A model generated the notes under the pieces. It did not search any database and had not been told where the DNA came from. It saw nothing but the letters and a program-made list of their open reading frames with translations. This document shows positions 1 to 12,500 of a stretch of 64,000 nucleotides of DNA, in pieces. The stretch is from assembly GCA_963576725.1 (NCBI GenBank), contig OY755241.1:54560484-54624483 (forward strand), read 5' to 3'. Source of the stretch: Azorinus chamasolen (Eukaryota; Mollusca; Bivalvia; Cardiida; Solecurtidae). A program made the translations under genes and the position numbers. How positions within the stretch are numbered: the first letter of the stretch is position 1; each line of letters opens with the position of its first letter.

Positions 1-176
1 TGTGAAACCATTGTGATAAATAGAGATTTGCTCACATAGGAGCAAATGCTCTATTTATCACAATGGTTTCAAACTATAAAATTCTAAATTTTCATATACT
101 CTAGTTAATGCTCCTTTTCGGTAGATTTATTCAAAGAGGTTGTATCTAAAAATAAACCTATTAGGTAATGGGTATT
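1..176. mobile_element. TTAA-type hairpin MITE, family 4, cut by window edge
   Basis: The window opens inside the central hairpin (arms around AGCAAATGCTCTATTTATCA). The unit ends at TAGGTAATGGG near 175. Confidence 0.7.
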
Positions 177-431
177 CCAAGACTCGTTTAATGTCAAATA
201 ACTACTCGCAAAACATCCTCTATACGATGATATGAACACATGATATTTTTTGCTTCGGAAGAAACTGTTTTAGAATCAGATCTTAGACTATATAATACCA
301 TAATCAACTAGAGCAGACCCTGATTCAGAGCCTACAGGTGCCGTCTGTGGTACTCTGTTGCAATGGCATGCAAAGGAACTCTCTCAAGCAAGTGTGTAAG
401 TGTAACTGGGCTCATTTTCTCATTATACCAG

Positions 432-567
432 AATGGATTGAAATCGCCTGATGTTTATGTTGTCAAGACGACAAGTCTCACAGAGAAAACAGCTTATGAA
501 AACGGCGGCAAGGCGGAACCCGCGACAGATAGCAGCGAGCCTCAGAAAACACCCAAGTACAAACCAG
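432..567 (+). CDS. nrf-6-like: Gene A exon 1 in window (linker before AT3 domain)
   Basis: Acceptor AG at 430-431, donor GTATAT at 568. It encodes NGLKSPDVYVVKTTSLTEK and a hydrophilic, Pro/Ser/Glu-rich tail ending TPKYKP plus one base. The matching exon B6 (55023-55176) has the same phases and six more codons. This is the loop between the first membrane segment and the acyltransferase domain. Confidence 0.9.
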
Positions 568-3500
568 GTATATAACTGTCTTTGCCTCATGAATATTCAT
601 ATAAGAAAATAGCGATAGTATGAATATCAATTAGATGATGTTTAACCCTTCGCTTGCTATTCACGTCAATATGCCTACCTGTAAATAGTGAAGACCCAGA
701 TGAGACAGCTCCTGAAGGAGCTGTTTCATCAGGGTCTGCACTATTTACAAGTTGATTGTGCAACCAATGCACTCCACAGCAGTGATTGCACAACGATATA
801 CGTGTACACAGTGAAGATATATGTAATTATACAACAGGGCATGGGTGAAAAAGGAGAAATGTATTTTAAAATTCAGCAAGAGAAGGGTTAAACATAAGAA
901 CGCGGGAGGTTTTGGACATAGCAGAAGCTGTACAAGGAGATCTATATTATTCTATCAACAAACAGGGCAAATCATGATTAGACGGTTCCTAGAGGAGTCT
1001 ACTCTGTTTGCAAATACATTACATTGATCTTGATCTCAGTGTCGCATTGGGAGACAGAGTGTGTACGAAGGTAATCACTTTTTACACATATTTGTTTGAA
1101 AGGCAGAATAGCCAAAAGGGAAGAGAGTCGGACATTGAGGCGTATCCATTAACCACGCCCACAATGCATCCCATTTCCGACCCTCTTCCCTTCGTGTAAA
1201 GGGGAATTTTATCACTCGCCCTTGGTGCAAACTAGGTGTAAGCCACTATCAAGCCAAACAGTATAGACCTATTCCATTCTAATTAATATACCCTTAAATT
1301 AAAAGAGTATATGTAAGTCTAGGACAAGGTTGTAATCATTTTATCATTTTTGTTTTGTCTTTGTTCCCTAATTAAGTTTTGGCGAATATTAGGCGTGTAC
1401 CCTTTTGCACAGAAATTTACAGCATAACAAAGTGTAGCAAAGCACAACACAGATTATAGCAAATCAAAACATTAGTCCTTGATTGTCCACAAATGAAGCA
1501 AATGAAATAATGTATAGCACACTGCAAATAGCACTGTTGTTCGCACAGTCAGCACATCAGCAACATAACTAGCACAATGCAAAAAAACACTGGTAGTTTG
1601 TTCGCAAAGTCAGACCATCAGCAAAATAACTAGCACATGCACAAAACACTGGTAGTTTATTCGCAAAGTCAGCCCATCAGCAAAATAACTAGCACAGTGT
1701 ACAAAACACTGGTAACTTGTTCGCAAAGCCAGCAAATCAGCAAAACTCTAGTACATGTAATTTATAGTTTAATCTAAATCGTTTAATAGTTTAATTTAAA
1801 CGGTGCCGCAAAAAAAGCCATATGGCACCTAATAGCAACTTGCAAAACAAATACTAGAGAAGTGGGACCCGAATTCATCGTATCCCATCTCTTGTTAAAC
1901 GTGGTGCAGCAAAACAGCGTATATGCACCTATTGGCAAGAAACTACAAAGCAGCTAGACTTGAATGTCCGATAACGTCATACAGATAGGCTGATCGCAGC
2001 TGATGGCAGTACGCTTTACAAAGTAGCTGGGATTGAATGTCCAATATCCATAAAGGGTAGGTTGTCCTCTGCTAACAGATGTCCATTGAGGGTTCACACT
2101 GAGAGTGACCCGTCTATGTTATGGTGTCGTTTCTGTCTCCACTATGAAGCATTTTCCGAACTGGGGACCTTATTTCTGAAAATAAAAATAAAAAGCAGCA
2201 ACCGCCGCACTGACTCTCTGGACGCACCTCATCTTAAAAGGAGGGTCGAAAGTAAGTGCATGGGGCGTTTGTTTCCCCAAATTCTCATTCCTGCCAAAAT
2301 ATTTACCTTTTTCCGCTTGGTGGAAATACGAAGAAGCGGTGCAACGCTCATTTGCGCCACTGTAACATTTTCACCAAGCTAGCGGCCGATCATTTACTTA
2401 ATATCGCAACTGCCTTCAAACAAAAAGTCGCTATCTCTTAATAGATAGCACCCCTTATCTAGGAGCCATCTGATCTGGGTCTACTCTTTTTGCAAATGCA
2501 TGAGAACGCGTTTATATGAGGGAACGGGTTAAGCAACAACTTGTATTTAAAGACACACAAGTGTTTTCGTTGAGTCGTCGCTTCAGATGGCTTTTACTGT
2601 ACATTACCAAATTCATTATTATCAATGCATTTTTACACTGCAACAGTTCAATAAACTTCCTCTGTATGCGATATTCACACTGCAACAGTTCAATAAACTT
2701 ACTCTGTATGTGATATTCACACTGTGCAACAGTTCAATAAACTCACACTTGCTCTGTATGTGATATTCATGCTGCGTCAGCTCAGTAAACTTACTCTGTA
2801 TGAAATATTTACCCTGCAAGAGTTCAACAAACTTACGCTGGGTAAGATATTCACATTGCGACAGTTCAAAAAATGTATGCTCACTCAATATGAGATATTC
2901 ACAGTACAACAGTTCAGTTTATCCTGGTTGTTGATGGCGTCGTATACCTTTCAGGATTGATTGAGAGAGTGCTTCTGTCGTTCTCCGTATTCACGAACGG
3001 AACCAAACTGTTGAACACTCACCAGCCCAAGGGCGCCCTCACCGCAGTCAATGGCATCCGCTTCCTCAGTATGACCTGGGTGATTGTAGGCCATGGATTT
3101 GGGGGCATAGCCGGTCCTCCGACAGGTAATGTAGTCTGTAGGACAGTAAATGAAATTCGTGCAAGAATTAATAGCACAATGAACATTTATGAGCTGATAT
3201 TTTGTGATTGCAAATGAATACAATAAAAAACCCTCTAATGTGACCACTTAATGAACAAACACGAATGTCTTCATAAGCAGGTGGTTGCTTAATGCAGGAC
3301 GAAAGTTATGCAGAAAGCTCTTGTAGGAGCTTTCCGCATAAATTTCGTTCTGCATTAAGCTACCACCTGTCTTTGCCACTGGGAATTATGCCCCTTTTTT
3401 CGTGGTCGCATTAGAGGGGATTTACTGTACACATTATTCTGACAATGGCAGAAACTGCAGAATCTTATCTATATATTTCCATTAATAAACAGAGTAGACC

Positions 3501-6500
3501 CGGATCTGATGTTCATACAGGAGCCATCTGATCAGGGTGTAATCTGTTTGAAAATGTTTCTCTCTCGTATAGTATAAGGTAACGGGTTACATAGCTATTC
3601 CTGCAAAAACTCATTAGCAGATGGGACGTTTAGAAAGTGTTTTGAGATCAATGCTGACACTGATGAGATGTTTCAATTGTTCTTTAGTGGATCAATGCCT
3701 ACACTGGTCAGATAGCTCCATTGTGCTACAGTAGATCAATGTCGACACTGATCAGATGGTTCCATTGTTCTACAGTAGACCAATGTCGACACTGATCAGA
3801 TGATTCCATTGTTCTACAGTAGATCAATGTCGACACTGAACAGATAGCTCCATTGTGCTACAGTAGACCAATGCCGACACTGATCAGATGGTTCCATTGT
3901 GCTACAGTAGACCAATGCCGACACTGATCAGATGGTTCCATTGTGCTACAGTAGACCAATGCTGACGCTGATCAGATGGTTCCATTGCTCTACAGTAAGT
4001 AGTGCAATGCCAACACTGATAGGATAGTTCCATTGTTCTTCAGTAGGACAAGATCAACTCTAATTAGCTGGTTCCAGTGTTCTCTTTGAACGTCAATATG
4101 GGTTTGTCATTGCACGACTGTTATATTTTCATCTTACCTTGTATATATGTATTAGTCGTCCTTGATCATCTCCCTATATAATCTATAATATCACCGATAT
4201 GTCAGCCCATAATCATGTATATGTGATGTATAATATCTGCTGTATGTCAGTCCGTATTAATGTATATATGATGTATTATATTGCCGATATGTCAGTCCAT
4301 AATCATGTATATATGATGTATAATATTGGCGATATGTCAGCCCACAATCATCAAACTGTAACGTGCAATATCACGGATATGTCAGTCCATGATATCTACC
4401 TATAATGTTTAGTATCACTGACATGCCAGTCAATGATCACCTACCTATAGCATTAAATATCACAGGTATGTCAGTCCGTGAAATCTATCTATAACGTGTA
4501 ATATCACTGATATGTCTTAGCTCTCGATCACCTACCTATCATGTGTAATATCGCCGATATATCAGCCCATAATATTTACATACAGCAGTAAATATTACCG
4601 ATACATCAGTAAATGATCATCTACTTACATACAGCAGTAAATATCGCCGATACATCAGTAAAATTAATGATCATCTACTTACCAAATTAAATATCGTCGA
4701 TAATTCAGTCCATAATCATCTACCTATCATGTGTAATATCGACGGTCAGTTAATAATCATCTACCTATCATGTTTAATATCGGAGTTCTTTATTCCAGAA
4801 AATTCAATGGCGTTCTCAGCCGAGCTGGCTAAAAGATGGACCTTTACACCTATCATGAATGGAACATTTTCTGTAGACACATTCTTCCTTCTCAGGTAGC
4901 TAAACTTTCTTTTCTTTGGATATCTTCTTTCTTCTCAGGTAACTAATACCAGTTAACCTTTCATTACGTGGACACCTTCGTGTAAGAAATAATGAGCAAA
5001 CAAGAGCCGTCAGGGTCTTTGTGGCCCGAAAATCCCGTGTTCATATATCATTATAAAAATAATCTAATTAAAACTCATGTCATTATTTCTTACATGAGTA
5101 TTAAATGGAATAAAGGGTTAACCCATTTAATCCCACGATCCCATATACGTGAATAATGCAAACAGTGTAGACTCTGATCAGACGCCTCATAATGCGGCGT
5201 CTGATCAGAGTCTACACTGTTTGCTGATAGGAATTTCAATATAAAACAAAACGAAGTTAAAAATTTAGGCCAGGTGCCCTTTAGATAAAAAATGGACTAA
5301 TCCAATATATAATGATGGAAGAATCCACTCGGCGCAAATGGGTTAATTGCTAACATCCCTATAACGGTCACGATATTACATCAAGTATTTTGTGTTAAAG
5401 GCAGGTGGCTGCTCAAAGCAAGTTGAAAGTAAAACCGAACGCTCCTATAGGAGCGTTCTGTTTTACTTTCGCCTTGCTTGAAGCAGCCACCTACCCTAAA
5501 TACCAACTAATTAACACAATTCAGTGGCCGTTATACTGAGGTTTTACTGTATTTGAGTACGTATATTTATCTGTTGCTCTGATATAGATCTGAGTTTAAT
5601 GAGGTAAATCGTTAAAACTGTGTGATCTGTGTTCCAGTGGACTCCTGGTGTCCTACCTGTCTCTGAAGGAGCTGAAGAAAGTGAACGGCGTCAAGGGCTT
5701 CAAGTGGGCCATGTTCTACTTCCACAGGTTTTGGAGGTAAGGTCATTGTGCCCAACTGAGGACAGTTTAAATTGCAAGATCACTGAGCCAATGGAGTATG
5801 GTAAAACCAATAAAGCAAACGTGTCAAACTGAGTATAGCAAAAAGTGTAAGTCACTGTGACCAACCAAGTACAGTTAGACTTGTAAGCCACTGTGTCAAA
5901 TTAAGTATCGTAAAACAGTAAGGTCACTGTGTCAAACTGAGTATAATAAGAACTGTAAGGTCACTGTGTCCAACTGAATACATTCAAACCGAATACAGTA
6001 AATACAGATAAACCCCTCTAATGCGACCACTTAAATGGGCATAATTATGGGTGGTAGAGGCAGGTGGTAGCTTAATGCAGGATGAAAGTTATGCAGGAAG
6101 CTCCTATAGTAGTTTTCTGAATAACAATCGTTCTGCATTAAGCAACCACCTGTTTATAAAGGCAGATATGTTTATGCATTAAGCTGTCGCATTAGAGGGG
6201 TTCTACTGTATTGTAAGGTCATTGTATTCAACAGACAACAATAAAACCTATAACTGTTAAATAGAGAACAGTAAAACCTGTAAGTTCACTGTGTCCAACC
6301 GAGTACAGTAAATCCTGTAAGTTCACTGTGTCCCACCGAGTACAGTAAAACCTGTAAAAATCGAGAACAGCTAAACCTGTAGAATGAGGACAGACAATAA
6401 CTTTTGCAGAATTTATTTTTACAGTATTTAAAGACTTTATTGGCGTCCCTTAATCTGTGGTAACACTTATATCTCAAGCAAACCCCTATTTTCTTTACAA

Positions 6501-9500
6501 TTAAATGAATAGGAAAACAATATCAATTTTCTCCACTAGCACTACTTGCTGAGGACCTTTATCATCTTCCCATTGTCCACCATCAATATTCTCATCTTTT
6601 ATTCAGAGCCATGATCTGAACGAATAAACCTGATAGTATATGGACACATGCTATATACAAACTATGAATGCTCTATATATTATGGTTCTGAGCAACTTTG
6701 AGGATGATTGGGCTAAATATGTGTCCACCAGACTGTAAACAAGATTTTTCTAAGAGCTGACCTAGTTATCTACTTTTTGAACCCACGTAACCTACTTACA
6801 AACTTGTCCAAGATTTTATCAACACTATCATTCTGACAAAGTTTCATGAAGATTGGGATAAAAATGTTAAAGCGTTCACAAGGTTTTCCTACTTTTTGAC
6901 CTAGTTTTTGACCCCGCGTGAGAGTGCTCACATTGTGTTTCTACTGTCTAATCTAGCGACCTATGTTTAAACCCCACGTGACCCACTTTAAACTCGTCCG
7001 ATATTTTGTCAAGACTAAGTTTCACAAAGATTTGGCAAAAAGATATGACCACCAGAGTATTCACATGGTGTTTCTACTGTTTGGCCTGTTGACCTTGGTT
7101 TTGGCCCCACGTAAACCACTTTCATCCTCTTCCGAGATTTTATCAATCCAGTCATTCTTATATTTTTTTATGAATATTTGACTACAAATGTGACCTCTAG
7201 AGTATTCACAAAGTTTTTCTACTAATTAACCCAGTGACCTAGTTATTGACCCCCACATACCTTTCTTTCGCACTCATTCAAGATTATAAGACAACCATTC
7301 TGACCAAGTTCTGTGACGGTTGGGCTAAAATGTGATCACCAGAGTATTCACAAGGTTTTCCAACTATTTGACCTAGTGACCATGTTTTTGACCCCACGTG
7401 ACTCACTTTTGAACTTGTCCGAGGTTTTATCAAGACAACCATTCTGAAAAAGTTTCATCAAGATAGGACTAAAATGTGACCACTAGAGTGTTCAAAAGCA
7501 AATTGTTGATGACACGACAGATGATACAGGCCATACATTCAAGTCTCACAAAAACTCACTCTGAGCTTTGCTTAGATGAGCTAAAAAGTGGGTAAAAGTT
7601 TTCTGTATTCCTTCTTCAATCCATATTTGTGATATTGTTTAGAATCACCTCTCCGAGGCAATTCGAATGAATACCATAAAGATAAGATTGGCTGAGAAAT
7701 AAGAAATTTGATTTGATTAGCAAGGCCCAATGTTATAAAGCTTCTGAGTCTGACTCTGAGACGATTCTCAGGTATCTAATTGGTCAGATCAGAATCAACC
7801 CAGTCAGATGCTTTGGGATGGTCTCATACTAAAGCAAAAAAGGTTTTACAACATCGGGGCCTTGTCTCTTAGCCTCCCACAGTCTTTTCCCAGTGTCACA
7901 GGAACATGCATTATTCATTGTCAGACTAACACCACCCTATATGCTTCTGCTGATGATGTGGGTGTCTTTTGCGAAATACTTTGGTAACGGGCCCATGTGG
8001 AGCCAGGACGGGTTTGATAGTGAAGGATGCCAGACAGAGTGGTGGAAGAACCTGCTGTACATCAACAATTTAGTGAAGGGAAAGCAAATGGTAAAGTCAC
8101 ACAACTTATATAACATCACATTGTGACTTAATCCTTTACTGTATGGATATTCATGAAAAATAAATATTAATGGCATCATGAATATTAATTAGCACAGGAA
8201 TATTTGGCATATCCTGCAAGATGCGATCGGTAACTTTTCAAACAGAACACACCGTGATCAGACAACTCGTACAGGATCGGGGTCTACTCTGTTTACAAAG
8301 GCATCAATGGCGTACCATCTAAAGGTCTTTACACTCCTTTGCAGATGAAGTAGCCATAGGTATTAAAAAGGGTTATCTTATTTGTCATATACAAAGTTCT
8401 CATCTGCTGCAACTCTGAATGCTAATTATTTCTTATAATTTGTCATCTACCGGCAACGCCGAAGGTTCCGCCCGCCAATCCGTCTTTCTGTCTGTCTGTC
8501 TGTCAGTCACACTTCGGCTTTCCGGACTTTTATTTTTAATTCCTTATTTGTATTGAAGTGATATTCGGTATCAAGTTTGAATTTTGTCACGCTGGGTTGA
8601 TTTATCACGGATATACAGCAGTTGGATTCCCGAAAATTATAGGTTGTCCGCAGTTTTTTTCTAAACTCTAGCAGATATTGAAGTGGTATTTGGTATGAAG
8701 CTTTAATATAATGAGTTACAGATCAAGTTTGCATGTTGTTCCGCTACGTCGATTTGTCACGGAATTACAGCAGTTGGACTTCCGGAAATTTTAGGTTTCC
8801 CGCAGTTTTTCTAAACACTGGCTGATATTGAAGTGAACTTTGGTATGTAGCTTTATCATAATGAGTTATAAATTAACTTTGAATTTTGTTTCGCTGTGTT
8901 GATTTGTCACGGAATTACAGCAGTTGGACCTAGACATTTTACGGAAAAATAGGGTTTTCGGAGTGTTTTTCAAAACTCTGGCAGATGTTGAAGTGATATT
9001 TGGTATGTAACTTTATTATAATGAGTTACAAATCAAGTTTGAATATTACTTGTTTAGTGTGTATTGTCTGTATTTAGTGGTATTTATGTATTGTCTGTAT
9101 TTTACTTACAGGAAAATCTCCCTATAACGGCCACAAAATTACATCAAGTAGTTTGAGTTAAAGGCAGGTGGTTGTTTAAAGCAAGCTGAAAGTAAAACAG
9201 AACGCTCCTATAGGAGCGTTCTTTTTTAATTTCACATTGCTTTAAGCAGCCACCTGTCCTAATATACCAACTAATTAACACCATTTAGTGGCCGTTATAG
9301 AGAGGCTTTACTGTATTAACGCATTTTCTTTAATAGTGTTCTGAGTTTACGTATTCTGTTCATTTTCATAGCTTACTCTATCAATACATTTTCTGCATTT
9401 TACTGTTTGGACATACATGTATTTTCTGTATTTTTGTATTTTGTTTTACGAGTTTTCTGTACTTTACTGTATTTTACTGCATTTACTTACTTCCTGTAAT

Positions 9501-12500
9501 TTCTGTACTTTGCTGAATTTACGTATTTATCTTTATTTTACTGTATTTACGTACTTTCTGTGTTTTACTGCATTGCTTGTGTTCTGTACGAGTATTTTAC
9601 TACACAGATGCATTTTCTGTATTTTCTTGTACCTTTATAGATCTATGCATATATTCCAGATGTCCTGCTTCGGATGGACATGGTACTTGGCAAATGATAT
9701 GCAGTTTTATGTTTTAAGCCCCTTGCTACTGATACCATTATTCTAGTAAGTCTCAGTTCTACGTTATTTCACCGAGTATGTTTTTATTTTCACGTTATAA
9801 ACCAATTGCTACTGAAACAAAATTCAAAGCCAATCGTTATTTTACTGTATAAACATCTTGTCACCAATACAACGGTCCTAATAAGTCTAAAGTTTACATG
9901 TTTTTCATGATTAACTCATTGCTCCTCATTACCCTTCCACTGGCAATGAAACACAGTATTCAGATGTCCAGATACGTTAGTGATCTCCTGTTCTAGTAAG
10001 TTATAAGCTTATGTTACAGTTGCTTAATTACTAACCCTCTGTCCTAGTAAGTTACAACCTAACATTACAGTTGATTAGTTACTGACCCTCTGTCCTAGTA
10101 AGTTACAACCTAACATTACAGTTGATTAGTTACTGACCCTCTGTCCTAGTAAGTTACAACCTGACATTACAATTGCTTAGTTACTTATCCCCCGTTCTAG
10201 TAAGTTACATGTTAACGTTGCGATTTCTTTGTTACTTATCCCCTGTTCTAGTAAGTTACAAGCTAATTTTACAGTTCCTTATTTACTGTTCCCCTGTTCT
10301 AGTAAGTTACAATCATTTTAGTTGCTTCGTTTCTTATCATCCCCTGTTCTAGTAAGTTTCAAGTTAACGTTGCATTGGCTTAGTTAGTGGCCCCCTATTC
10401 TACTAAGCTACATGCTGATGGTACACATTCATTCTTACTGAGAATGCACCGTTACTGTTTCCTTCCAAAGCCTTATCAAGTTAATGCGTTATTCCTGTTC
10501 TCGCTTCTATTTTAACGTACAACAGTTAGTTACAAATGCATACTTACGATATTGATGTTTTCTTATGGAATAATATAGATATGATTTTGCTGTTTCTTAA
10601 ATACCCAACTGTTCTGATGTTCACATGCCATTATAAAAAGTAATAAATATTAATGATACATGTATATAGTAAACTGCCGTTAATGTGACCACCTAAAAGA
10701 GGTATAATCATAGGTACTAGATGCAGGTGCCTGCTTAATGCAGGACAAAATTAATACAGAAGGGGGAGCTTTCTGCATTATTTTTGTCCTGCATTAAGCA
10801 GCCACCTGCTTATAAAGACACCCATTTTTATTCATTAATGGTAGCATTAGAGGGGTTCTACTGTATTCATTATGTCTCCCCCATTTAAGGGGAGATATAT
10901 TGTTTTTGCCAGAGTTGTCTGTCTGTCCGTCCGTCCGTCCGTCTGTCTGTCTGTCCGTCTGTCTGTCTGTCCGTCACAAACTTGTGTCGCGCGTATCTCT
11001 GAAACCAGTTGGGCTAGAGTCACCAAACTTCAAAGGAATGTTCAGCAGCATGAGTTGTTGTGCACCTGAGGTTTTTAAATTGTCTCCCCCTGATAATTTT
11101 GGAGTTATTGCCCCTGATGACTTAAAATTAGAAAAAAAACTTTGTGTCGCGCGTATCCCTGAAACCGCTGGTACTAGAGTTACCAAACTTCACAGGAATG
11201 TTCACCAGCATGAGTTTTTGTGCACCTATGTTTTTTGAATTGTCTCCCCCTAATAATTCTTGAGTTATTGCCCCTGATATGAATACTTAAATTTATACAA
11301 ACTTTGTGTCACGCGTATTTCTGAAACCAGTAGAGCTAGAGTCACCAAACTTCACAGGATTGTTCACAAGCATAAGTTGTTTTGCTCTTTTTTTTTAATT
11401 GTCTCCCCAGTTAACTTTGGAGTTACTGCCCCTGATGACTTAAAATTAGAGAAACTTTACTTAGTGTCGTGCATATCTCTGAAACCACTAGGGCTAGAGT
11501 CACCAAACTTCACAGGAATGTCGACCAGCATGAGTTGTTGTACAACTGGGATTTTTGATTGTCTTCCCTGGATAACTTTTGAGTTATTGCCTCTGATATG
11601 ATTACATAAAATTAGAGAAACTTTGTGTCATGCATATCTTTAAAACCGCTTGGGCTAGAGTCACCAAACTTCGCAGGAATATTCACCAGCATGAGTTGTT
11701 GTGCACCTGGGGATTTTGAATTGTCTCCCCCTGATAATTCTTGAGTTACTGCCCCTGATATGTTAACTTAAAATTAGAGAAACTTTGTGCTGCACGTATC
11801 TCTGAAAGCAGTAGGGCTAGAGTCACCAAACTTCACAGGAATGTTCACCAGCATGAGTTGTTGTGCATCTGGGTTTTTTAATTGTCTCCCTCTGATAACT
11901 TTGGAGTGACTGCCCCTTATGACTTAAATAAGAGAAACTTTACGCTTTACTTTGTGTCACGTGTATCTCTGAAACCACTAGTACTAGAGTCACCAAATTT
12001 CACAAGAATGTTGACTAGCATGTGTTTTTGTGTATCTTGGGCTTTTGAATTGTCTCTCCCTGACAATGATGGAGTTATTGCCCCTGGTGACTTAAACATT
12101 AGACCCTGATAAGTTTGAAGTTACAGACATTACACATGTATATTGGAAAGAGGATGGGAGGGGGAGACATCTGTTTTTGTGACAAAAACAAACCTCTAGT
12201 TTATTTCATTAATAATAATAACGTGAAGTATGAACACTTATAGCGCTTACCACCTTGAAAATTCACCATTCAAGAACTAAATATACATGTAGATCTTTTT
12301 GAAAAAAGATACGTATTATAATAAAGCCCCTCTAAACCGGAATTCTAGTAGACAAGAATCAAATACTTTTATGCAGGTGGCTGCTTAATGCAGGATGAAA
12401 GTCATTGCAAAAAGCTCCTAGAGGGGCTTTCTGCATGACCTTTATCCTGCATAAAGCTGTCACCTGTATCCAAGACCGACATTTATACTAATCTGAGCAC

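Noticed and set aside
587..793. Frames reading ADPDETAPSGAVSSG, also at 44740-44928
   Set aside because: The same peptide appears at each family 1 or 3 MITE hairpin; it is translation of the palindrome, not a gene.
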